This document shows, piece by piece, positions 25,621 through 33,955 of a stretch of DNA of 64,000 bases. Position 1 is the first letter of the stretch. Every line of letters starts with the position of its first letter. Origin of the DNA: Pseudomonas furukawaii (GTDB taxonomy: Bacteria > Pseudomonadota > Gammaproteobacteria > Pseudomonadales > Pseudomonadaceae); NCBI RefSeq assembly GCF_002355475.1, contig NZ_AP014862.1:372001-436000 (forward strand), given 5' to 3'. The position numbers were made by a program, and so were the translations under genes. The notes under the pieces were generated by a model, which saw only the letters and a list, made by a program, of their open reading frames with translations, was not told the origin of the DNA and did not search any database.

Positions 25621-27579
25621 TCACGCGACCTCCACGGCGGCTTTAGCCACCGACGGCTTTTTTGCGTCAACCGGCGCCTCGATCAGTACCTCGGCCACCA
25701 GCTCGGCGATGTCCTTGATCTCCGGGCGCGGGGCCACCACGCCTTCGAGCATCGCGGTGCACTGCGGGCAGCCCACGGCCACCAGCTCGGCGCCGGTTTC
25801 CTTGATGTCCACCATGCGCATGTCGGGAATCCGCTGCTTGCCGGGGATGTCGGTGATGGGGGCGCCGCCACCGCCGCCGCAGCAACGGGAGCGGAAGCCG
25901 GAGCGTTCCATTTCCTTCACTTCGATGCCGATGGCCTTGAGCACGGCGCGGGGCGCTTCGTACTCGCCGTTGTAGCGACCGAGGTAGCAGGGGTCGTGGT
26001 AGGTCACGCTGGCGGCCTTGCTCTGGCCGAGGTTCAGCGCGCCGGCGCGCACCAGCTCGTCGATGAAGGTGCTGTGGTGCAGGACCTGGTACTGGCCGCC
26101 CAGGGCGCCGTACTCGTTCTTCAGCACGTGGAAGCTGTGGGGATCGCAGCTGACGATGCGCTTGAAGCGGTACTTGGCCAGGGTGGCGATGTTGCGCTTG
26201 GCGAGGGTCTGGAAGGTGGCTTCGTCACCCAGGCGACGGGCCACGTCGCCGCTGTCGCGTTCTTCCAGGCCGAGGACGGCGAAGTCGACGTTGGCGGCCC
26301 TGAGCACCTTCACGAAGGCGCGCAGGGTGCGCTGGTTGCGCATGTCGAAGGCCCCGTCGCCGACCCAGAACAGCACATCCACCTGCTGCTTGTCGCTCAT
26401 CAGCGGCAGGTTCAGGTCCGCCGCCCAGTTCAGGCGACCGCCGGGGGCGAAGCCGCCGGGGTTGTCGGTGGCGATGAGGTTTTCCAGCACTTCCGCGCCC
26501 TTGTTCGGCGTGGCGCCCTTCTCCAGGGTGAGATGGCGGCGCATGTCGACGATGGCGTCGACGTGCTCGATCATCATCGGGCACTCCTCGACGCAGGCGC
26601 GGCAGGTGGTGCAGGACCACAGGGTTTCGGCATCCACCAGCGCCTTGCCCTCCAGGGAGACGATGGGCTGGTGCGGCCCGCCGCTGTGTTCGCCCAGCGG
26701 CTTGCCGGGGTAGGGGCTGCCGGCGAAGGAGGCGTCATTGCCACCGGCCAGGCCGATGACCATGTCCTGGATCAGCTTCTTCGGGTTCAGGGGCTGGCCG
26801 GCGGCGAAGGCCGGGCACATGGCCTCGCACTTGCCGCACTGCACGCAGGCGTCGAAGCCGAGCAGCTGGTTCCAGGTGAAGTCGGTGGGTTTTTCCACGC
26901 CCAGGGGCGCGCTGGTATCGCTCAGGTCCAGGGCCTTGAGGCCGGTGGAACGGCCGCCGCCAAAGCGTTCGGCGCGGCGGTGCCAGGCCAGGTGCAGGGC
27001 GCCGGCGAAGGCGTGCTTCATCGGGCCGCCCCAGGTCATGCCGAAGAACAGCTCGGACACGCCCCAGGCCACGCCAATGGCCAGCAGGCCGGCGAGGAAC
27101 CAGCCGCCGAAGCCTTCCGGCAGGATGCCCGCCACCGGCAGGGTGGCGATGAAGAAGCTCGCGGAGAACATCAGCAGGCTCTTCGGCAGGCGCATCCAGG
27201 GGCCTTTCGACAGGCGGGACGGCGGGTTGCGCCGGCGCTTGGCGACGAACAGGGCGCCGACGAACATCAGCGTCGTCGCCGCCAGCAGGGCGAATCCGAG
27301 GATCCGGCTGTGCAGCCCGAAGCCGTGCACCAGGATGGCCAGCAGCGCGGCGAGGACGAAACCGCCGGCGGTGGCCACGTGGGTCTTGGACATGTACTTG
27401 TCGCGCTCGACCACGTGGTGCAGGTCCACCAGGTAGCGGCGCGGCATCTTCAGGAGGCCGCCGATCCAGTCGACCTTCGACGGACGACCCCGGCGCCACA
27501 TGAAGAAGCGCTTCGCGGCGCCCAGCACGGCGAGGCCGAGGGCGGCGAAGAGCAGGAGGGGAAGAAGGGTATTCAGCAT
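25621..27579 (-). CDS. dgcB: Dimethylglycine catabolism iron-sulfur protein DgcB
   Basis: A 652-residue membrane-attached iron-sulfur protein. Residues 1-200 hold several hydrophobic segments (LLPLLLFAALGLAVLGAA at the start). Two 4Fe-4S motifs follow (CVQCGKCEAMC and CTTCRACVEEC), then two cysteine-rich CCG-type blocks (CYLGRYNGEYEAPR and RSRCCGGGGGAP), as in heterodisulfide reductase subunit D. It is required for dimethylglycine growth in P. aeruginosa and probably moves electrons from DgcA. A strong AAGGAG site precedes the ATG at 27579. Confidence 0.93.
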   Translation of the reverse strand: MLNTLLPLLLFAALGLAVLGAAKRFFMWRRGRPSKVDWIGGLLKMPRRYLVDLHHVVERDKYMSKTHVATAGGFVLAALLAILVHGFGLHSRILGFALLAATTLMFVGALFVAKRRRNPPSRLSKGPWMRLPKSLLMFSASFFIATLPVAGILPEGFGGWFLAGLLAIGVAWGVSELFFGMTWGGPMKHAFAGALHLAWHRRAERFGGGRSTGLKALDLSDTSAPLGVEKPTDFTWNQLLGFDACVQCGKCEAMCPAFAAGQPLNPKKLIQDMVIGLAGGNDASFAGSPYPGKPLGEHSGGPHQPIVSLEGKALVDAETLWSCTTCRACVEECPMMIEHVDAIVDMRRHLTLEKGATPNKGAEVLENLIATDNPGGFAPGGRLNWAADLNLPLMSDKQQVDVLFWVGDGAFDMRNQRTLRAFVKVLRAANVDFAVLGLEERDSGDVARRLGDEATFQTLAKRNIATLAKYRFKRIVSCDPHSFHVLKNEYGALGGQYQVLHHSTFIDELVRAGALNLGQSKAASVTYHDPCYLGRYNGEYEAPRAVLKAIGIEVKEMERSGFRSRCCGGGGGAPITDIPGKQRIPDMRMVDIKETGAELVAVGCPQCTAMLEGVVAPRPEIKDIAELVAEVLIEAPVDAKKPSVAKAAVEVA

Positions 27580-27624
27580 TGCTGGTCTCCTTGCAGGGAC
27601 CGAATGGGTAACTCCGAACCAGTT

Positions 27625-27727
27625 CCCTCTCCCCTGTGGGGAGAGGGTCAGGGAGAGGGGAAAACCGGGAGCGCAGGAGCCGCCGGATTACCCTCTCCCC
27701 CCGCCCTCTCCCGCAAGCGGGAGAGGG
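27625..27727. repeat. Pair of CCCTCTCCC-type palindromes between dgcA and dgcB
   Basis: Two strong hairpins lie in the gap: 27625-27647 (10-base stem, loop TGT) and 27704-27727 (11-base stem, 2-base loop). The arms share the core CCCTCTCCC/GGGAGAGGG with the 30401-30494 repeat. They resemble REP/BIME-type elements and could stabilise or attenuate the operon mRNA. Confidence 0.8.
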
Positions 27728-27745
27728 GGCCGTCCGTGTGTTGGC

Positions 27746-29806
27746 TTAGAAATCCTTGCACAGGCGCAGGGCGTCGTAGATCGCCGCGTGGACGTTACGC
27801 GGGGCGCCGCAATCGCCGATGCGGAACAGCAGGTAGCCGTCACCGGGCTGGCTCAGGCAGGGCTGCGGCTTGATGGCGAACAGGGCGTCGACATCGATCT
27901 GGCCCTTGTTGCGCGAGCCGTCCTTCAGGGCGTAGTACAGGCTTTCGTCCGGGCGTACGCCGTTCTCGATGACGATCTGGTCCACTACGCGCTCCTCGCG
28001 GGCGCCGGTGTACTCGTTCTCCAGCACCGCCACCACCTTGTCGCCCTCGCGGTAGACCTTTTCCAGCACCAGGTCGCCGGTCATGATCACTTCCTTCGGG
28101 TACAGGCTGCGGTAGTAGGTGGGGAAGGTGGTGCCGCCCATGGCGACGCCGGGCTTGATGTCATCGGTGACGATCTCCACCTGGGCACCCTTCTCCGACA
28201 GGTAATCCGCCGCCGACATGCCGCCGAACTCGCAGATGGTGTCGTATACCAGCACGTTCTTGCCGGGCTCGACCTTGCCTTCGAGAATGTCCCAGGCGCT
28301 GACCACCAGACCTTCGGCGGCGCCCCAGTGCTCGTTCTGCTCGATGAAGGGATGGCCGCCGTTGGCCAGCACCACGACATCGGGCTTGAGGTCGAGGATG
28401 GTGTCCGGGTCGGCGGCGGTGCCCAGCCGCAGGTCGACCTTCAGGCGTGCCAGCTCCAGCTGGTACCAGCGGGTGATGCCGGCGATCTGGTCGCGTTGCG
28501 GTGCCTTGGCGGCGAGGGTGATCTGGCCGCCGAGCTGGTCCTTCTTCTCGAACAGGGTGACGTCGTGACCGCGCTCGGCCGCGACGCGAGCCGCTTCCAT
28601 GCCGGCCGGGCCGCCGCCCACCACCACCACCTTGCGTTTCACGCCGGTGGTCTTCTCGATGATGTGGGGCAGGCCCATGTACTCGCGGGTGGTGGCGGCG
28701 TTCTGGATGCACAGCACGTCCAGGCCCTGGTACTGGCGGTCGATGCAGTAGTTGGCGCCGACGCACTGCTTGATCTGGTCCACCTGGCCCATCTTGATCT
28801 TGGCGATCAGGTGCGGGTCGGCGATGTGGGCGCGGGTCATGCCCACCATGTCCACGTAGCCGCCTTCGAGGATGCGGGTGGCCTGGTTCGGGTCCTTGAT
28901 GTTCTGCGCGTGCAGCACCGGGACGTTGACCACTTCCTTGATGCCGGCCGCCAGGTGCAGGAAGGGCTCCGGCGGGAAGCTCATGTTGGGGATCACGTTG
29001 GCCAGGGTGTTGTGGGTGTCGGCGCCGGAGCCGACCACGCCGATGAAGTCCAGCATCCCGGTGTCGCTGTAGTACTTGGCGATCTGCTTCATGTCCTCGT
29101 GGGACAGGCCGTCCGGGTGGAACTCGTCGCCGGAGATGCGCAGGCCGACGCAGAAGTCCGGGCCCACCTCGGCGCGCACCGCCTTGAGCACCTCCAGGCC
29201 GAACTTCATGCGGCCCTCGAAGGTGCCGCCCCATTCGTCGGTACGCTTGTTGACGCGCGGGCTCCAGAACTGGTCGATCATGTGCTGGTGCACGGCGGAC
29301 AGCTCGACGCCGTCGAGGCCGCCGGCCTTGGCCCGGCGCGCGGCCTGGGCGAAGTCACCGATGACGCGCCAGATCTCTTCCACCTCGATGGTCTTGCAGG
29401 TGGCGCGGTGCACGGGCTCGCGGATGCCCGACGGCGACATCAGGGTCGGCCAGTTGAAACCGTCCCAGCGGGAGCGACGGCCCATGTGGGTAATCTGGAT
29501 CATGATCTTGGCGCCATGCTTGTGCATGGCGTCGGCCAGGTTCTGGAAGTGCGGGATGATGCGGTCGGTGGACAGGTTCACCGAGCTCCACCACTCCTGG
29601 GGGCTGTCGCTGGAAACGACGGACGAGCCACCGCAGATCGCCAGGCCGATGCCGCCCTTGGCCTTCTCCTCGTAGTACTTCACGTAGCGCTCGGTGGTCA
29701 TGCCGCCGTCGGTGGCGATCACCTCTGCGTGGGCGGTGGAGAGCACGCGGTTGCGGATGGTCAGCTTGCCGATCTGGATCGGCTGGAACATTGCTTCGAA
29801 AGCCAT
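27746..29806 (-). CDS. dgcA: Dimethylglycine demethylase flavoprotein DgcA
   Basis: A 686-residue oxidoreductase of the trimethylamine dehydrogenase / 2,4-dienoyl-CoA reductase family. It has an N-terminal FMN barrel (MFQPIQIGKLTIRNRVLSTAH), a 4Fe-4S cysteine cluster near the middle (CVGANYCIDR and later VLCIQNA) and a C-terminal dinucleotide fold (VVVVGGGPAGMEAARVAAERG). It converts dimethylglycine to sarcosine and formaldehyde, with electrons going to DgcB and ETF. It follows the DUF5943 gene after 15 bases. Confidence 0.95.
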   Translation of the reverse strand: MAFEAMFQPIQIGKLTIRNRVLSTAHAEVIATDGGMTTERYVKYYEEKAKGGIGLAICGGSSVVSSDSPQEWWSSVNLSTDRIIPHFQNLADAMHKHGAKIMIQITHMGRRSRWDGFNWPTLMSPSGIREPVHRATCKTIEVEEIWRVIGDFAQAARRAKAGGLDGVELSAVHQHMIDQFWSPRVNKRTDEWGGTFEGRMKFGLEVLKAVRAEVGPDFCVGLRISGDEFHPDGLSHEDMKQIAKYYSDTGMLDFIGVVGSGADTHNTLANVIPNMSFPPEPFLHLAAGIKEVVNVPVLHAQNIKDPNQATRILEGGYVDMVGMTRAHIADPHLIAKIKMGQVDQIKQCVGANYCIDRQYQGLDVLCIQNAATTREYMGLPHIIEKTTGVKRKVVVVGGGPAGMEAARVAAERGHDVTLFEKKDQLGGQITLAAKAPQRDQIAGITRWYQLELARLKVDLRLGTAADPDTILDLKPDVVVLANGGHPFIEQNEHWGAAEGLVVSAWDILEGKVEPGKNVLVYDTICEFGGMSAADYLSEKGAQVEIVTDDIKPGVAMGGTTFPTYYRSLYPKEVIMTGDLVLEKVYREGDKVVAVLENEYTGAREERVVDQIVIENGVRPDESLYYALKDGSRNKGQIDVDALFAIKPQPCLSQPGDGYLLFRIGDCGAPRNVHAAIYDALRLCKDF

Positions 29807-29821
29807 GGTGCGTGCTCCGAC

Positions 29822-30352
29822 TTACAAGGGTTTGACGGTGAACAGGCCATCGTCGTGGCCTTCTTCCGAGCCGCTGTAGACCTGCTCGGCGACGGTACGA
29901 ATGCTGCTGCCACGGGCCTGGAGGATCTGGTCCATGGCGCCGGCGAACCAGCCGGTGAACATGTAGTCCACCTTGCGGCCAACCTTGCCGTAGACGTAGA
30001 CGAAGGCGGAGTGCTTGAGCTTGACGCTGGCGGTGCCCTTGTCGAGGTCGATGTCCTGGATCTGGAACAGGCCCCAGCCGCGCTGGGACAGGCGCTTCAT
30101 GTAGTGCTCGAACACCGCGACGCCTTCCAGGCCGTGGCATTCTGCTTCCTTCTCGCACCAGTGCCAGGCGGACTTGTAGCCGGCCTTGTAGAGGATCTCG
30201 GCGTAGCGCTCCGGGCCCAGTTCGGCTTCGATGCCCATGTGGTTGTTGACGAAGAAGTGACGGGGCACGTAGAGCATCGGCAGGGCGTCGGTGGTCCAGA
30301 CTCCGGTCTCGCTGTCGACTTCGATGGGCAGTTCAGGGGCGTGTTTGGCCAT
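29822..30352 (-). CDS. DUF5943-type protein of the dgc operon
   Basis: A 176-residue soluble protein, homologous by gene order and sequence to the small conserved protein upstream of dgcA in P. aeruginosa. Visible blocks are YVPRHFFVNNHMGIEAELG, YKSAWHWCEKEAECHGLEG and FVYVYGKVGRKVDYMFTGWF. The pattern is reminiscent of a small ligand- or haem-binding fold, but this is not certain. Its fixed place before dgcA suggests a role in dimethylglycine oxidation. A TGTGGATAA sequence overlaps its start codon. Confidence 0.85.
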   Translation of the reverse strand: MAKHAPELPIEVDSETGVWTTDALPMLYVPRHFFVNNHMGIEAELGPERYAEILYKAGYKSAWHWCEKEAECHGLEGVAVFEHYMKRLSQRGWGLFQIQDIDLDKGTASVKLKHSAFVYVYGKVGRKVDYMFTGWFAGAMDQILQARGSSIRTVAEQVYSGSEEGHDDGLFTVKPL

Positions 30353-30400
30353 GTGGATAACTCCGAATTCGGTTGGGCCCGGCTGCGGGCCGAATTGACC

Positions 30401-30494
30401 CCCTCTCCCTTCGGGAGAGGGTTGGGGTGAGGGTTGATACGGGGCTCGGGGCCATGGCCCTCACCCCCAGGCCCCTCTCCCAGAGGGAGAGGGG
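30401..30494. repeat. Nested palindromes (BIME-like) upstream of the DUF5943 gene
   Basis: Two hairpins with CCCTCTCCC/GGGAGAGGG arms (30401-30421 and 30472-30494) flank a larger inverted pair, GGGGTGAGGG at 30424 and CCCTCACCCC at 30458. The whole 94-base unit lies between the dipeptidase-like gene and the DUF5943 gene of the dgc operon. Confidence 0.8.
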
Positions 30495-30504
30495 AGCGGA
30501 GCGA

Positions 30505-31482
<978 letters not shown>

Positions 31483-31922
31483 CAGGCTGTCCCCTGTTAT
31501 CCACGCGCCGAATCGTCTGCCGGCGCTTTGAGGGGAGCATATCCCCGGGGGATTCGGCGGCATCGCGCAAAAGCGACCGGGGTATTGCCGAAAGCGTCAA
31601 GCCGGTCGCGGATGGGCAAGTCCGGTTCGGAAGGAGATCCACAGGTCCGTCCCTTACCAGTTTCCTGCTTCGACCGCCTATAAAGAAGGAAGGGGAAGCC
31701 CCATCACCCAAGGTCGGTTTCAGGATGCGAAGGGTCGCTGGGATGAAATTTCCGAATGACGACGATGGCAAGCTCCCCTAATGCCCCGGACCCGCGCGCA
31801 GACGCCCGGCCGGGGCGCCAGGGCGACATCCCCGGGCCACGCGCCGTGACGTGGCGGGACCGCCGCCAAGACCTCCAGGGCCGGACCGCCAGTGTCCGGC
31901 CTGCGAAGCAGAGGAACGCTGT
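31483..31922. other. Divergent promoter region between dgc operon and fds operon
   Basis: A 440-base region without a supported gene between divergent operons. It must hold the GbdR-dependent promoter of the dgc operon and the promoter of fdsGBAD. I cannot assign a specific operator with confidence. Confidence 0.5.
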
Positions 31923-32405
31923 ATGCCTGATGAGTCGCTTCACCTGCCGCTTGTCCAGCGCGTGCTGGAACGCGAGAAGGACGCCCCCGGCGCCCTCCTG
32001 CCGATCCTCCACGCCATCCAGGACGGCGCCGGGTACATCCCCGATGTCGCCGTCCCTGAAATCGCCCATGCCCTCAACCTCAGCCTGGCCGAGGTGCGCG
32101 GGGTGATCAGCTTCTACCACGACTTCCGCACCACGCCGCCGGCGCGCCATACCCTGCGCCTGTGCCGCGCGGAGTCCTGCCAGAGCCTGGGCGCGGAGTC
32201 CCTGGCCGCGCAGCTGCGGGATCACCTGCAACTGGACGACCATGGCACCAGCGCCGATGGACGGATCAGCCTGCGGCCCGTCTATTGCCTTGGGGCCTGC
32301 GCCTGCTCGCCGGCCCTCGAACTGGATGGTCGCGTGCATGCGCGCGTCACCCCGGAGCGCCTGCAGGCGTTGCTGGAGGGTTGCCTGGAGGACGGGTCAT
32401 GCTGA
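31923..32405 (+). CDS. fdsG: NAD-dependent formate dehydrogenase gamma subunit
   Basis: A 160-residue NuoE-like protein that holds a 2Fe-2S cluster. The four ligand cysteines are in CRAESCQSLG and CLGACACSP. It begins MPDESLHLPLVQRVLERE with GGAACG upstream. It is the first gene of fdsGBAD and overlaps fdsB by 7 bases (ATGCTGA). It passes electrons between the molybdenum subunit and the NAD-reducing subunit. Confidence 0.92.
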   Translation: MPDESLHLPLVQRVLEREKDAPGALLPILHAIQDGAGYIPDVAVPEIAHALNLSLAEVRGVISFYHDFRTTPPARHTLRLCRAESCQSLGAESLAAQLRDHLQLDDHGTSADGRISLRPVYCLGACACSPALELDGRVHARVTPERLQALLEGCLEDGSC

Positions 32406-33955
32406 GGCTGTGCATCCCCTGTGATTCAGTGGCCCGCGCCGTGGGCGCCGATGCGGTGGCCGAGGCGCTGGTGGCCGAAGCCGGTCGTCGGCGTCTCGAC
32501 GTCGAGGTCATGCGCACCAGTTCCCGTGGGCTCTACTGGCTGGAACCGCTGCTGGAACTGGACGGCCCCGACGGCCGGCTCGGCTTCGGCCCCGTGACGC
32601 CGGAGGACGTGCCGTCCCTGCTGGATGCCCTGGCCGGAGAGGGCGTCCACCCCCTGGCACTGGGGGCGGTGGAAGAGATTCCCTACCTGAAGAGCCAGCA
32701 ACGCCTGCTCTTCGCCCGCGCCGGCATCACCCGGCCGCTTTCCCTTGAGGACTATCGGGCCCATGGCGGCTACGAAGGCCTGGCGCGCGCCATTGCCCTG
32801 AGCGGTGATGAGATCGTCGCCGCCGTGCTGGACTCCGGTCTGCGTGGCCGGGGCGGTGCGGCCTTCCCGGCCGGTATCAAGTGGCGCACCGTGCGCGGGG
32901 CCGTCGCTGAACAGAAATACGTGGTGTGCAACGCCGACGAAGGCGACTCCGGCACCTTCGCCGACCGCATGCAGATGGAAGGCGACCCCTTCCTGCTGAT
33001 CGAGGGCATGACCATCGCCGGCCTCGCCGTTGGCGCGACCCTGGGCTACATCTACGTGCGCTCGGAGTACCCGCAGGCTGTGCAGACCCTGCGCGCGGCG
33101 CTGGAGATCGCGCGCGAAGCCGGTTACCTCGGCGGCGATGTGGCCGGTAGTGGCCGCGCCTTCGACCTGGAGGTGCGCGTGGGCGCCGGCGCCTACATCT
33201 GCGGCGAGGAAACCGCGCTGCTGGACTCCCTCGAAGGCAAGCGCGGCGTGGTCCGCGCCAAGCCACCGCTGCCGGCGCTGCAGGGCCTGTTCGGCCAGCC
33301 GACCCTGGTGCACAACGTGCTCACCCTGACCTCGGTGCCGACGATCCTCGCCCGTGGCGCGCAGTTCTACCGCGACTTCGGCATGGGCCGCTCCCTGGGC
33401 ACCATGCCCTTCCAGCTGGCCGGCAACGTGCGCCACGGCGGCCTGGTGGAGCGGGCCTTCGGCCTGACCCTGCGGGAGCTGGTGGAAGGCTACGGCGGCG
33501 GAACGGCCAGTGGCCGGCCGCTCAAGGCCGCCCAGGTGGGCGGGCCGTTGGGCGCCTGGGTGCCACCGTCGCAGTTCGACACCCCGCTGGACTACGAGGC
33601 CTTCGCCGCCATGGGCGCGATGCTCGGCCACGGCGGTGTGGTGGTGGCTGACGACAGCCTCGACATGGCGCAGATGGCGCGCTTCGCCCTGCAGTTCTGT
33701 GCCGAGGAATCCTGCGGCAAGTGCACGCCCTGCCGGATCGGCTCGACCCGGGGCGTGGAAGTGGTGGACCGCCTGCTGGCGGCGCCCGATGCCGCCGCGC
33801 GGGACGAGCAGGTGATCCTGCTCAAGGACCTCTGCGACACCCTGACCTATGGCTCGCTCTGCGCCCTGGGCGGCATGACCGCCTACCCGGTGACCAGCGC
33901 ACTCAAGCATTTCCCCGCCGACTTCGGTCTGGAGACCTCGGAGGCCGACCAATGA
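32399..33955 (+). CDS. fdsB: NAD-dependent formate dehydrogenase beta subunit (NADH-forming)
   Basis: A 518-residue NuoF-like flavoprotein that reduces NAD. The FMN/NADH glycine-rich motif is GLRGRGGAAFPAGIKW, a second block is GAGAYICGEETALLDSLEG, and the 4Fe-4S ligands lie in ESCGKCTPCRIG. About 100 N-terminal residues have a thioredoxin-like, NuoE-type character as in other FdsB proteins. The start at 32399 overlaps fdsG; the stop overlaps the fdsA start (ATGA). Confidence 0.94.
   Translation: MLRLCIPCDSVARAVGADAVAEALVAEAGRRRLDVEVMRTSSRGLYWLEPLLELDGPDGRLGFGPVTPEDVPSLLDALAGEGVHPLALGAVEEIPYLKSQQRLLFARAGITRPLSLEDYRAHGGYEGLARAIALSGDEIVAAVLDSGLRGRGGAAFPAGIKWRTVRGAVAEQKYVVCNADEGDSGTFADRMQMEGDPFLLIEGMTIAGLAVGATLGYIYVRSEYPQAVQTLRAALEIAREAGYLGGDVAGSGRAFDLEVRVGAGAYICGEETALLDSLEGKRGVVRAKPPLPALQGLFGQPTLVHNVLTLTSVPTILARGAQFYRDFGMGRSLGTMPFQLAGNVRHGGLVERAFGLTLRELVEGYGGGTASGRPLKAAQVGGPLGAWVPPSQFDTPLDYEAFAAMGAMLGHGGVVVADDSLDMAQMARFALQFCAEESCGKCTPCRIGSTRGVEVVDRLLAAPDAAARDEQVILLKDLCDTLTYGSLCALGGMTAYPVTSALKHFPADFGLETSEADQ

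Noticed and set aside
27500-30430. A 976-residue plus-strand open frame across dgcA
   Set aside because: It is antisense to dgcA and the DUF5943 gene and shows no recognisable motif.
27625-30494. A CRISPR-like array from repeated CCCTCTCCC units
   Set aside because: The repeats are few, palindromic, irregularly spaced and lack spacers of equal length or cas genes.
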